Shown here: positions 9,673 to 19,380 of the stretch, piece by piece
Layout: each line of letters starts with the position of its first letter
How positions within the stretch are numbered: the first letter of the stretch is position 1
DNA from: Actinomycetota bacterium
Lineage (GTDB): Bacteria; Actinomycetota; Coriobacteriia; Anaerosomatales; JAENZW01
Direction: 5' to 3'
DNA: 48,841 nucleotides
Assembly: GCA_016841065.1 (NCBI GenBank)
Contig: JAENZW010000006.1
Location: 1-48,841, forward strand
Translations under genes and position numbers: made by a program
Notes under the pieces: generated by a model
What the model was told of the DNA's origin: nothing
Database searches by the model: none
The model's input: the letters and a program-made list of their open reading frames with translations, nothing else

Positions 9673-9732
9673 CCTGAGGTCGCGCTACGCGCATTCTGGT
9701 GTGTCGTCGCTGTCGGGGAGTCCGCTGAAAAC

Positions 9733-12700
9733 GTGCACCTCAAGTCGCTCATACTCAAGGGCTTCAAGTCCTTCGCGGACCGTACCGCTCTGTCCCTGGA
9801 GCCCGGTGTCACAGTCGTTGTCGGCCCCAACGGTTCAGGCAAGTCAAACATCTCCGACGGAGTCCTCTGGGTGCTCGGCGAACAGTCCGCGAAAGCACTC
9901 CGCGGACAAGCCATGGAGGATGTCATCTTTGCCGGGTCTTCGGCACGCCAGCCTGTCGGTGTGGCAGAAGTAGATCTCGTTCTCGACAACTCCGACGGTG
10001 CGCTGCCCCTCGAGTTCACTGAGGTCACGGTCACGCGCCGGATGTTCCGAAGCGGGGAGAGCGAGTATCTGGTCAACCAGAGCCCTTGCCGCCTCATGGA
10101 CATACACGAACTCCTCCACGACTCGGGTCTCGGGCGCGGCACGCACTCCATCATCAGCCAGGGACAACTCGACGAGATTCTGAACTCACGTCCCGAAGAC
10201 CGTCGTACACTCATCGAGGAGGCCGCTGGCGTCCTCAAGCACAAGAAGCGCCGCGAGCGAGCTCTGCGCAAGCTCACGGGGATGGACGCGCATCTCGAAC
10301 GTGCGCGGGACGTCGCCCGCGAGATCGACCGCCAGCTGCGCCCTCTGCAGAAACAGGCCGACCGCGCCCAGGAGCACTCGGGAATCCTTTCCGACCTGCG
10401 TGATATCGAGATCTCCCTCGGAGTCGACGATCTCCGCATGCTCCGTACCGAATGGGATGACCTCACCAAGGCAGAGCGCGAGAAGGACGCAGAGCATGAG
10501 CTGCTGCGTTACAGGCTTGCCGAGAAGGAACGTGACCTCGCGAAGTTCCAGTCTCTCCTCGAGGAGAAGGGTCTCTTCGTGGGCGATCTCTCGGAGCAGC
10601 GACGGCGACTTCAGTCCGTCCTGGAGAGAATCAACTCCGGGCTGCTGCTCCTCGAGGAAAAGGGCAAGAACCTCGTGGAGCGCCTCTCCGAACTCCGTCA
10701 GAAGCTCCACCAGAGCGAGACCCGCGCTTCCATGCGCGATGAGGAACTCACGAAGCTGCGTGAGGAACGAACCACTACTGATGCTCAGCTCAAAGCCCAC
10801 TACGCGAGTCTCTCCGAGCTGCGCAGGGAGACCGAGACCTCCAAGAAGGAGCGAATGGCCGCCGACGAGAGCCTCGGTTCCGTCAACGCCTCCATCCGTC
10901 GCGCTCGCAAGGAACTCGAGGATGGCCGCGCCCAACTGACGACCCTCGATCAGACTCTCGCGGCCTCGCAACTCGAGTCCGAGCTTCTGCGCGAGCGCCA
11001 AGTTGAGCTAGCGGAGTCGCGCACGGCCCTTGCGGACACGCTTGCCGCTCGCCGGACGCGACTCGATCAGCTCACATCCGCCCAGAACCACGCCAAGAAG
11101 GAGCGTGCCCTCGCAGAAGCGGAGGTCGACAAGCGAGTCCGCGTGCTGGAGACCCGACGCCACGACCTCACTGAACGGCGAGACGGACTCGGCGCCGCGC
11201 GCGCTGAGATACGTGGTCTTGAAGAGGTTGACCGTGCGGTCGCCACTGCATCCCCGGGCGTGGCGTGGGCGCTTGCCAAGGGGGGAGAGATCCCCGGGCT
11301 CATCGGTCCCTTGGCTGAGCACATCTCCGTCGTCCCCGCTCTCGAACCCCTGGTAGAGAAGATTCTTGGCTCCGACGTCTTCGCGCTGCTCGTTTCCGAT
11401 CAGGCGTCCGCTGTCGCGCTAGCCGAGGCGATCTCGCAGCAAGCCGAGGGCGACGTCTCGCTCATCCCGGTCGCACAGCAGGAATCCTTCACCGCACCCT
11501 CCAATGCCCCCGGATCGGCCCTCGTCGACTCCGTCTCCTGCGAGGCAGATCTTCGGCCAGGCATCGAGGCACTACTCGGGGACGTGCGGCTCGTCGACAC
11601 TCTCGCCGATGCGCTGCTCGCCTCCCGCACTGTACCTGGCCCCCGATACGCTGCACCGGACGGCTCGATCGTATGGCCCAACGGCAAGATCACGCTGGGG
11701 CGAGGATCTTCTGACGCCGCAAGCGTCCTGGCGAGACGTCGTCGTATCAATCAGCTCAAGGATGACGTGGACGCCCTCGACGCGCAGGTCGGCGAGTCCG
11801 AGTCCATCGTCTCCGCTGCCGAAGAGGCCCTGAACGCTGCGCAACAGGAGGCACTCGACCTTGGACAGGCGCTTGCCGGCTTCACCGGCGAGTACGAGTC
11901 ACTGCGCGAGGAACTCGGCCGACTCGAGCAGAACCTCACGTCCTTCGACAGAGAATCCGAGCGCGTAGACAGGCGAGTCCAGGAGATCGAGGAGCGCGCA
12001 TCGCGCGAGGCTCCCGGACGCGACGAGTGTGTCAAGACGATCGAAGCGGCCGAGACGGACCTAGAGCGACTTGAAGAGGAAGCGGCGGTCGCCCGCGAGC
12101 GACGCGACACGCGCTTTCGGGAAGAGGCGGCCATCAACGAAAGGCTGTCTCAATGCCAGGTGGACATCGCTACCGTCTCGGAGCGCGAGGTTCATCTCAA
12201 GCGCCAAGTCAACACGATCACTTCCGAACTCGAGGAGCTCGGGCGGACCGTCGTATCCGCCCGTGAAACCGAACGCGCCCTTGAGCTGCTGCGCGATCGG
12301 GTCCAGCCGGTGCACGACCTGTACTCGGCGCTCCTCGAACGCGCAGAACACTGGGCCCACAAACTCCGGGACCGAGCACGCTTCGAACAGGCTGACTCTG
12401 AGTCCCTCCGTACCACCATCCACGACGCCCAAGATGCCGTCCGCGCAGCCCAGACCGATGTCGAGACCCACGCTGGGGGCATGACAGACCTGCGTGTCCT
12501 CAAGGGCCAGCTCGAGGTGCGTGTCTCGCAGGCAACCGCCCACATCGTCGAGGAACTTGCTGTTCCGATCGAGCGTGCGCTCGACGTCCCCGAGTTGGAG
12601 GATCGCCACGCAGCCGAGGATCGCGCTCACAGACTCCGCAAGAGAATCGAGAATCTCGGACCGGTGAACCCGATCGCGATGCAGGAGTACGAGAGCCTCA

Positions 12701-13290
12701 GACAACGACGTGACTTCTTGACGACGCAGGTCGAGGATCTAGCGGAGAGCCGGAAGGCGCTCTCCAAGATCATCGCCGCGATTGACCGCAAGATCAGAGA
12801 ACGCTTCTTCGAAACCTTCGAAGAGGTCGACACCCACTTCCAGAACGTCTTCTCAGTCCTGTTTCCGGGCGGACACGCTTCGCTCGCGCTCACCGACCCG
12901 GAAGATCCAGAGAACACCGGCGTCGAGGTCATCGCACAACCGCTCGGCAAGAAGCTCCAGAAGATGTCGCTCCTATCGGGCGGCGAGAAGTCCCTCACCG
13001 CTCTGGCGCTACTGTTCGCCGTGTACCGCACGCGACCGTGCCCGTTCTACATCCTCGACGAAGTCGAGGCGGCGCTCGACGACACGAACCTGCGCCGGTT
13101 CATCGCCTTTGTCGACAGCATGCGCACCCACACGCAGTTCATCATCGTGACGCACCAGCGGCGGACCATGGAGATGGCTGACGTGCTCTACGGCGTATCG
13201 ATGCAGTCCGACGGCGTGAGCAAGATTGTCAGTCAGAAGCTCGAACGCAAAGTGAAGGCGGAGTCCGACGATGAGCACGCCCTGGTTTAA
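9733..13290 (+). CDS. smc: Chromosome segregation protein SMC
   Basis: LKGFKSFADRT, GPNGSGKSNISDGVLWVLGEQSAKALRG, long coiled coils, LLSGGEKSLTALALLFA, Walker B FYILDEVEAALDD. Confidence 0.97.
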   Translation: MHLKSLILKGFKSFADRTALSLEPGVTVVVGPNGSGKSNISDGVLWVLGEQSAKALRGQAMEDVIFAGSSARQPVGVAEVDLVLDNSDGALPLEFTEVTVTRRMFRSGESEYLVNQSPCRLMDIHELLHDSGLGRGTHSIISQGQLDEILNSRPEDRRTLIEEAAGVLKHKKRRERALRKLTGMDAHLERARDVAREIDRQLRPLQKQADRAQEHSGILSDLRDIEISLGVDDLRMLRTEWDDLTKAEREKDAEHELLRYRLAEKERDLAKFQSLLEEKGLFVGDLSEQRRRLQSVLERINSGLLLLEEKGKNLVERLSELRQKLHQSETRASMRDEELTKLREERTTTDAQLKAHYASLSELRRETETSKKERMAADESLGSVNASIRRARKELEDGRAQLTTLDQTLAASQLESELLRERQVELAESRTALADTLAARRTRLDQLTSAQNHAKKERALAEAEVDKRVRVLETRRHDLTERRDGLGAARAEIRGLEEVDRAVATASPGVAWALAKGGEIPGLIGPLAEHISVVPALEPLVEKILGSDVFALLVSDQASAVALAEAISQQAEGDVSLIPVAQQESFTAPSNAPGSALVDSVSCEADLRPGIEALLGDVRLVDTLADALLASRTVPGPRYAAPDGSIVWPNGKITLGRGSSDAASVLARRRRINQLKDDVDALDAQVGESESIVSAAEEALNAAQQEALDLGQALAGFTGEYESLREELGRLEQNLTSFDRESERVDRRVQEIEERASREAPGRDECVKTIEAAETDLERLEEEAAVARERRDTRFREEAAINERLSQCQVDIATVSEREVHLKRQVNTITSELEELGRTVVSARETERALELLRDRVQPVHDLYSALLERAEHWAHKLRDRARFEQADSESLRTTIHDAQDAVRAAQTDVETHAGGMTDLRVLKGQLEVRVSQATAHIVEELAVPIERALDVPELEDRHAAEDRAHRLRKRIENLGPVNPIAMQEYESLRQRRDFLTTQVEDLAESRKALSKIIAAIDRKIRERFFETFEEVDTHFQNVFSVLFPGGHASLALTDPEDPENTGVEVIAQPLGKKLQKMSLLSGGEKSLTALALLFAVYRTRPCPFYILDEVEAALDDTNLRRFIAFVDSMRTHTQFIIVTHQRRTMEMADVLYGVSMQSDGVSKIVSQKLERKVKAESDDEHALV

Positions 13291-14185
13291 GCGCCTCTCT
13301 GAAGGGCTCACCCGCAGTCGCGAACGCCTCGAAGGCCAACTGAACGTCCTTCTCCGACGCGGTCCGGACGTGGACGAGACGTTCTGGGAGGAACTCGAGG
13401 ACGCCCTCGTCGGATCGGACATGGGCATCACTGCGGTCACCGAGATAGTTGCGCGACTCCGCGACCTTGCTGCCCGTCGAGCCCTACCCGACGCGCACTC
13501 GGTGATTGCCCTCCTTGCCGAAGAGATAGCGGCCGAATTCCCTTCGGAATACGCAGACTTCCTGTCCGAGACCCCCGTCACCATCCTCGTCGTCGGCGTA
13601 AACGGGACAGGGAAGACCACGACCGTCGGCAAACTCGCAAAGGAGTCCGTCGATTCCGGCCGAAGAGTCCTTCTCGGATCCGCGGACACCTTTCGCGCAG
13701 CCGCTGCCGAGCAGCTGGACATCTGGGCTGAACGCGCGGGCGTCCCAGTCGTTCGTCGTGATCGGGGAGCGGACCCGGCTGCAGTGGTATTCGACACGCT
13801 CCACCAGGCAACGGCCGACGGTTCCGACATCGCGCTCATTGACACCGCCGGCAGGTTGCACACCTCGACTGACCTCATGAGAGAGCTCCAGAAGGTCCAG
13901 AGGGTTGCAGAACGCGAGAGCACAGCACCAGTCAGAGTGCTACTTGTGATGGACGCCACCACGGGACAGAACGGTCTTCAGCAGGCTCGCGAGTTCAATT
14001 CAGCCCTTGGCGTGGACGGCATTGCCCTGACGAAACTCGATGGCACGGCAAAGGGCGGCATCGCGGTGGCAATCGCCCGCGAGCTAGACATCCCTATCCT
14101 GCGGATCGGGGTCGGCGAGGGGCTCGCCGATCTCAAGCCGTTCAGCGCCCCAGACTTCGCTGCGGCGCTGATTGGCGAGGCCTGA
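13271..14185 (+). CDS. ftsY: SRP receptor FtsY
   Basis: VVGVNGTGKTTTVGKLA, GSADTFRAAAAEQLDIWAER, LIDTAGRLHTSTDLM, LTKLDGTAKGG. Confidence 0.96.
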   Translation: MSTPWFKRLSEGLTRSRERLEGQLNVLLRRGPDVDETFWEELEDALVGSDMGITAVTEIVARLRDLAARRALPDAHSVIALLAEEIAAEFPSEYADFLSETPVTILVVGVNGTGKTTTVGKLAKESVDSGRRVLLGSADTFRAAAAEQLDIWAERAGVPVVRRDRGADPAAVVFDTLHQATADGSDIALIDTAGRLHTSTDLMRELQKVQRVAERESTAPVRVLLVMDATTGQNGLQQAREFNSALGVDGIALTKLDGTAKGGIAVAIARELDIPILRIGVGEGLADLKPFSAPDFAAALIGEA

Positions 14186-14186
14186 T

Positions 14187-14735
14187 ATGGCCTGGCAGTT
14201 CATTCGCCCCGGATCTCGCACCGATCGGATTGCGCTGATTCTTGTCTTCCCACTGCTCTTCTTCCTCGTTCTCATCGCCATTCTGTTCTCCACGCTCTAT
14301 ACGACCGCGCAAGTTGAAGGTGAGTCCATGCTGCCCGGGCTTTCGCCAGAAGATCGGGTCCTCGTCCGCACGTCGTACAAGCAACCCGTGCACAGCGACG
14401 TGATCGTGTTCCGCGGAGGAAACGACGTCGAGGTAGTCAAACGCGTGATCGGCCTTCCGGGTGACATCATCGAAATGCGGGCCGGCCGTGCTCTCCTGAA
14501 CGGCTTCCCCGAGACGGGTGGCTACGCACTTCTACATGACGATGCTGACCTCTCTCACGGGCCGTACACGGTGCCTCAGGACTCCTACTACGTTGCGGGC
14601 GACAACAGGCCTGTTTCCTTGGATAGTAGGATCTACGGGGCCGTGCCCGAAGGCCGAGTCCTCGGCGAAGCGATCCTCATCTACTGGCCACTCTCACACT
14701 TCGGTCGCGTTGACCGTGCGGGGATGTCCGACTAG
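14187..14735 (+). CDS. lepB: Signal peptidase I (first copy)
   Basis: N-terminal TM; VEGESMLPGL (Ser), VVKRVIGLPGD (Lys), YYVAGDNRPVSLDSRIYG; ATG at 14187. Confidence 0.88.
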   Translation: MAWQFIRPGSRTDRIALILVFPLLFFLVLIAILFSTLYTTAQVEGESMLPGLSPEDRVLVRTSYKQPVHSDVIVFRGGNDVEVVKRVIGLPGDIIEMRAGRALLNGFPETGGYALLHDDADLSHGPYTVPQDSYYVAGDNRPVSLDSRIYGAVPEGRVLGEAILIYWPLSHFGRVDRAGMSD

Positions 14736-14782
14736 GGTCTGAGAGCACCCTGGACACCGAGCGTCGAAAGGATCCTAGAAAC

Positions 14783-16123
14783 GTGTTCGAGAATCTGAGC
14801 CAACGACTGCAGGACGTCTTCGCGAACCTCACCGGCAAGGGACGATTGTCCGAGGCCGACGTTGACGCGGCGATGCGCGAGATACGTCTCGCCCTGCTCG
14901 AGGCGGACGTCAACTTCAAGGTCGTCAAGGAGTTCGTCGCGTCCGTGAGGGAGCGTGCCATCGGTCAGGATGTCATGCGCAGCCTGACCCCGGGACAGAC
15001 TGTGATCGGAATCGTCCTGGACGAACTCACGGGTCTGCTCGGCGAGACGAACGCGAGGCTCACGCTCACCGGCAGGATCCCAAACATCGTCCTTGTCGTG
15101 GGCCTGCAAGGCTCAGGCAAGACTACGGCCACCGCAAAACTCGCGAACCTCATGAGAAAGCAGGGCAAGCGACCCCTCATGGTGGCGTGTGACGTGTACC
15201 GACCCGCGGCCATCGACCAGCTCGAGGCTCTCGGCAAAGAACTCGACATTCCGGTCTACCGTGGTCAGGGAACCGACGCCGTCGCCATCGCCCAGGCCGG
15301 TGTCAAAGAAGCCGTGGCCAACATGCGTGATCTCGTCATCGTGGACACAGCCGGTCGTCTCCACATCGACGAGGAGATGATGGACGAGGTCGTACGCATC
15401 AAGAACGCGGTCGCACCCGATCAGATCCTGATGGTCGTGGACGCCATGACCGGCCAGGACGCCGTCACGACAGCTAATGCCTTCGCAAGTCAGGTCGACT
15501 TCGACGGAGTCGTGATGACCAAGCTCGACGGCGATGCCCGTGGGGGCGCAGCCCTCTCGGTGCGCAGCGTCACCGGGAAGCCCATCTTGTTTGCCAGTCT
15601 CGGCGAGAAGCTCGACTCGCTCGAAGCGTTTCATCCGGACCGCATGGCCAAACGGATACTCGGCATGGGCGACGTCGTCGGACTTATCGAGAAGGCACAG
15701 GAGAACATCGAGACCGAGGATGCGGAGGCGTTGGAGGCGAGGCTCCGCACCTCTGACTTCTCGCTGGACGACTTCCTCGTTCAGCTTCGCCAGATCAAGA
15801 AGATGGGCGGCATGTCTGCTCTCCTCGGCATGCTTCCAGGCATGGGTAAGCTCAAGGGCGGCGTACCGGAGATCGACGAGAGGCAGATGGACCGCGTCGC
15901 GGCAATCATCCACTCGATGACGGCGAAGGAGCGCCGAAAGCCGCAGATCATCAATGGTTCACGCCGTGAACGCATCGCGCGCGGCTCGGGCGTGACCGTA
16001 CCTGAGGTCAACCAGCTTCTGAAGCAGTTTGCCGAAGCGAGGAAGCTCATGAAGCAGTTTCAGAAGAGCGGGGGGAAGGGTCTGCGGGGCATGAAGCTGC
16101 CACCCGGACTCGGTCAGTTCTAG
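14783..16123 (+). CDS. ffh: Signal recognition particle protein
   Basis: VGLQGSGKTTATAKLA, DVYRPAAIDQLEAL, VDTAGRLHIDEE, M-domain GGMSALLGMLPGMGK; GTG start. Confidence 0.97.
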   Translation: MFENLSQRLQDVFANLTGKGRLSEADVDAAMREIRLALLEADVNFKVVKEFVASVRERAIGQDVMRSLTPGQTVIGIVLDELTGLLGETNARLTLTGRIPNIVLVVGLQGSGKTTATAKLANLMRKQGKRPLMVACDVYRPAAIDQLEALGKELDIPVYRGQGTDAVAIAQAGVKEAVANMRDLVIVDTAGRLHIDEEMMDEVVRIKNAVAPDQILMVVDAMTGQDAVTTANAFASQVDFDGVVMTKLDGDARGGAALSVRSVTGKPILFASLGEKLDSLEAFHPDRMAKRILGMGDVVGLIEKAQENIETEDAEALEARLRTSDFSLDDFLVQLRQIKKMGGMSALLGMLPGMGKLKGGVPEIDERQMDRVAAIIHSMTAKERRKPQIINGSRRERIARGSGVTVPEVNQLLKQFAEARKLMKQFQKSGGKGLRGMKLPPGLGQF

Positions 16124-16149
16124 CACAGCGACTGTCCCGCGCGAACGCT

Positions 16150-16178
16150 TTGACCCACCAGGGGGTATGGCGTATCAT
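16150..16178 (+). promoter_or_regulatory. Candidate sigma70-type promoter for rpsP (TTGACC-N17-TATCAT)
   Basis: TTGACC 16150-16155, 17-nt spacer, TATCAT 16173-16178. Confidence 0.6.
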
Positions 16179-16199
16179 GAGCAATCGTTTTGCGTTCAC

Positions 16200-16222
16200 G
16201 TGGCCCCTTCGGGGCCGCTTTT
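16200..16222 (+). promoter_or_regulatory. Hairpin plus short U-tract in the rpsP 5' leader (attenuator-like)
   Basis: gtggccccttcggggccgctttt: ggcccc/ttc/ggggcc stem followed by gctttt, just 5' of the cggaggtg SD. Confidence 0.5.
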
Positions 16223-16237
16223 CACGGAGGTGAATCG

Positions 16238-16756
16238 TTGGCAGTAAAGATCCGACTCACACGCGCTGGCGCCAAGAAGGCGCCGTTCTACCGTATCGTT
16301 GCGGCAGACTCACGCGCACCGCGCGATGGCCGCTTCATTGAGGTACTGGGACGCTACAATCCCCGCACCGATCCAAGCTTCATCGAGATGGACATTGAGA
16401 AGGTCGAGGCATGGGTGGCCAAAGGCGCCCAGATGAGCGATACCGTTGCGCGCTTGCTCGTCATCGCGAAGTCTCCCGACGGCCCCAAGCCCACGGGCAA
16501 GGTCAAGGTCTCCAAGAAGGCCGCCGCGAAGGCTGAGGCCGACAAGAAGGCCGCCGAGAAGCCCGTCGAGAAGCCAGCTCCCGCCGAAGAGGCCGCCGCA
16601 CCCGAAGCTGAAGCCGAGGAAGCTCCCGTGGCCGAAGAGGCCGCCGCACCCGAAGCTGAAGCCGAGGCCGAAGAGGCCCCTGTGGCCGAAGAGGCCGCTG
16701 AGCCCGAAGTCGAAGCCGAAGAGGCGCCCGCCGAAGAGGCCGTCACAGAAGAGTAG
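16238..16756 (+). CDS. rpsP: Ribosomal protein S16 with long Ala/Glu-rich C-terminal tail
   Basis: [44 protein letters not shown] at 16238 after SD; repeat-rich tail. Confidence 0.93.
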   Translation: MAVKIRLTRAGAKKAPFYRIVAADSRAPRDGRFIEVLGRYNPRTDPSFIEMDIEKVEAWVAKGAQMSDTVARLLVIAKSPDGPKPTGKVKVSKKAAAKAEADKKAAEKPVEKPAPAEEAAAPEAEAEEAPVAEEAAAPEAEAEAEEAPVAEEAAEPEVEAEEAPAEEAVTEE

Positions 16757-16764
16757 GCGGACTC

Positions 16765-17013
16765 ATGCCCCGAACCGCAAACACACAGAAGCTTCTCCAG
16801 TATCTCGTGACGTCGCTCGTCGATGAGCCCGAAGGAGTCAACATCACCCAGCGAGAAGGCGACGGTACGCTTGCCTTCGAGATCTCGGTGGCCGCTGACG
16901 ACGTCGGCAAAGTGATCGGCCGTCAGGGCCGCATCATCAAGGCGATTCGCACCTTGTTGCGTGCGGCCGGGAGCGTCAACGGAGAGCACATCGACGTCGA
17001 CGTCCTCGGCTAG
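16765..17013 (+). CDS. khpA: KH-domain RNA-binding protein KhpA
   Basis: VGKVIGRQGRIIKAIRTLLRAAG; position between rpsP and rimM. Confidence 0.9.
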   Translation: MPRTANTQKLLQYLVTSLVDEPEGVNITQREGDGTLAFEISVAADDVGKVIGRQGRIIKAIRTLLRAAGSVNGEHIDVDVLG

Positions 17014-17017
17014 GCCT

Positions 17018-17542
17018 GTGGGCGAGACGCCCTTCGTGACCGTTGCCCGTGCCGTGAAGGTTCACGGCCGTGCGGGAGAGATTTCACTCGATCCGATTCT
17101 CCAGGATGATCTCTCCTGGTTGGCCGGAACATCGGTGTGGTTCGTCCCTCCTGCCGAGCAGGCGGTCAGCTTCCGGGTGGAGTCTGTCCGACGCGGCCCG
17201 AAGGGCCCTCTGATTGCCCTCGAAGGGATCGGTTCGCGTGAACACGCGTCCTCTCTCGCAGGCCGTGCAGTACTCGTCGAACGCAGTGCCGTACCCGCAA
17301 AGTACCTTGAGGAAGAGCCCGATCCCATCGGACTAGTTGTCCGAGACGAGCAGCGCGGTCATCTCGGCGAGGTGACCGAGGTCATCGTCACCGGAGCCAA
17401 CGACGTATGGATAGTCCACGGAGGCCCTCTCGGCGAAGTCCTCATACCGGTGATCGAGGACGTGGTCCTCGACATCGACTTCGAATCTGGTGAGGCGCTA
17501 GTGAGACTCCTGCCGGGACTGATCGATGGCGGCGAAGACTAA
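17018..17542 (+). CDS. rimM: Ribosome maturation factor RimM
   Basis: VTVARAVKVHGRAGEISL, PRC-barrel VWIVHGGPLGEVLIPVIEDVVLDID; GTG at 17018. Confidence 0.9.
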   Translation: MGETPFVTVARAVKVHGRAGEISLDPILQDDLSWLAGTSVWFVPPAEQAVSFRVESVRRGPKGPLIALEGIGSREHASSLAGRAVLVERSAVPAKYLEEEPDPIGLVVRDEQRGHLGEVTEVIVTGANDVWIVHGGPLGEVLIPVIEDVVLDIDFESGEALVRLLPGLIDGGED

Positions 17543-18288
17543 TGCGCGTAGACGTCATCACCATCTTCCCGGAGATGTTTGACGCTCCCATGTCCACCTC
17601 GATTGTTGGGATAGCGCGTCAACGTGAAGCTCTGGAATTCCACGTTCATGATCTCCGCGACTGGACGGACGACCCTCACCGCACAACGGACGACAGCCCG
17701 TATGGTGGCGGTCCCGGGATGGTCATGAAGCCCGAGCCTGTCTTCCGCGCGGTGCACGACGTTGCCGCACTTTCGCCACAGGACGACTACACGATATTCC
17801 TCACGCCTGTCGGACAGACTTTCACCCAGTCAATCGCCGAAGATCTCGCACAACGGGAGCGCATAGTGTTGGTGTGCGGTCGCTACGAGGGCTTCGACGA
17901 GCGTACATACGAACTTGCCGATCTCAGGCTCTCCGTGGGCGACTACGTGCTTTCGGGAGGGGAGCTGCCGGCCATGCTCGTTGTCGATGCGATGGCACGC
18001 CTGCTGCCCGGAGTTCTCGGCCACGACGCGTCCGCTGCCGAGGAATCCTTCACAATGGGTCTCCTGGAGTACCCGCAGTACACGAGACCCGCTGACTTTC
18101 AAGGACGACCGGTTCCCGATATCCTTCGGAGCGGCGACCATGCACGGATTGCAGCCTGGCGGCGGGAGCAGGCTATCCGCAACACCGCCCGCCACCGGCC
18201 CGACATGCTGGCAGAATCCTCGCTAACCGAGGACGAAAGAGTAATCGCCGAAGACGCACTGCGAGAGGATGCACAACGTGACGACTGA
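17542..18288 (+). CDS. trmD: tRNA (guanine37-N1)-methyltransferase
   Basis: MRVDVITIFPEMFDAP, SPYGGGPGMVMKPEP, CGRYEGFDERTYE, VGDYVLSGGELPAM. Confidence 0.96.
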   Translation: MRVDVITIFPEMFDAPMSTSIVGIARQREALEFHVHDLRDWTDDPHRTTDDSPYGGGPGMVMKPEPVFRAVHDVAALSPQDDYTIFLTPVGQTFTQSIAEDLAQRERIVLVCGRYEGFDERTYELADLRLSVGDYVLSGGELPAMLVVDAMARLLPGVLGHDASAAEESFTMGLLEYPQYTRPADFQGRPVPDILRSGDHARIAAWRREQAIRNTARHRPDMLAESSLTEDERVIAEDALREDAQRDD

Positions 18289-18889
18289 GGGACCATACGA
18301 CCAGCCGACCAACGCTCCAGAGAACCAGATCTCCGGGTCACCTGCACCGGATACCCAGGAGAAGCAGAGCATGTTTCGCTGGCTGCTCGAAACCGTCCTC
18401 ATGGTCGCGCTCGCATTCGCTCTTGCTCAGGGCATCAAGACGTTCATCATTCAGCCCTTTGTGATTCCCACCGGCTCTATGGAGACGACCATCATGACCG
18501 GTGATCGCGTTCTCGCGGAGAAGATGAGCTATCGCTTCCACGAACCCCGTCAGGGAGACATCGTCGTGTTTGACGATCCTACAGGGCGCCATCCGCAGTT
18601 GATCAAACGCGTCATCGCTCTCGCAGGGCAGACTGTCGATATCCATGACGGTCGCGTGTACGTCGACGGGGAGCCGCTCGACGAACCATATCTTCACGGC
18701 GTCGTGACCGATCCCGGCGACGAGTCGATCGTGTACCCGCTCGTGGTGCCGGACGGTGAGCTGTGGGTGATGGGTGACAACCGTCCGAACAGCGGAGATA
18801 GTCGCTTCCTCGGTTCTCAACCCGTCTCTGCAGTGAAGGGTCGCGCTTTCGCCATCTACTGGCCGCTGTCACGCATGGGTGGCATATAG
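18269..18889 (+). CDS. lepB: Signal peptidase I (second copy)
   Basis: QPFVIPTGSMETTIMTGDRVLAEK, LIKRVIALAGQTVDI, WVMGDNRPNSGDSRFLG; ATG 18269 or GTG 18278. Confidence 0.93.
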   Translation: MHNVTTEGPYDQPTNAPENQISGSPAPDTQEKQSMFRWLLETVLMVALAFALAQGIKTFIIQPFVIPTGSMETTIMTGDRVLAEKMSYRFHEPRQGDIVVFDDPTGRHPQLIKRVIALAGQTVDIHDGRVYVDGEPLDEPYLHGVVTDPGDESIVYPLVVPDGELWVMGDNRPNSGDSRFLGSQPVSAVKGRAFAIYWPLSRMGGI

Positions 18890-18916
18890 CTACGACCCGG
18901 GGGTCGTCGACTGCCG

Positions 18917-18945
18917 TTGCTTGGTAGCCGTACGTCGGCTATACT
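18917..18945 (+). promoter_or_regulatory. Candidate sigma70-type promoter for rplS (TTGCTT-N17-TATACT)
   Basis: TTGCTT 18917-18922, spacer 17, TATACT 18940-18945. Confidence 0.6.
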
Positions 18946-19005
18946 AACGCGCTGTGCCGCACGCGGCCCCAGGAGAGACAACCAACCCGCTAGAGGGGAT
19001 TCGTC

Positions 19006-19350
19006 ATGGATACCATCCGCGCACTTGAACTGCAGCAGATACGCGACGACCTCCCGGCCTTCCAGGTCGGCGACAACGTGAAGGTTCACTACCGTGTCGT
19101 CGAGGGTAGCCGTGAGCGCGTCCAGATCTTCCAGGGCGTCATCATCCGACGCCACGGCGCGAGCAACCGCGAGACCTTCACGGTCCGCAAGGTCTCATTC
19201 GGCGTCGGTGTCGAGCGCACGTTCCCGGTACACTCGCCGAAGATCGTCGATCTCGAGATCGTCGGCCGTGGCAAGGTTCGCCGTTCCAAGCTCTACTTCC
19301 TCCGGGACAAGGTCGGAAAGGCCGCCCGCCTCAAAGAGGCGCAGTACTAG
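19006..19350 (+). CDS. rplS: Ribosomal protein L19
   Basis: [53 protein letters not shown]. Confidence 0.97.
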   Translation: MDTIRALELQQIRDDLPAFQVGDNVKVHYRVVEGSRERVQIFQGVIIRRHGASNRETFTVRKVSFGVGVERTFPVHSPKIVDLEIVGRGKVRRSKLYFLRDKVGKAARLKEAQY

Positions 19351-19380
19351 GCCGCGCCGACCGAGCAGACAGGACTCCTC

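Noticed and set aside
13009-13962. 317-aa minus-strand ORF across the smc/ftsY junction
   Set aside because: Ser/Arg/Thr-rich antisense frame over two conserved genes
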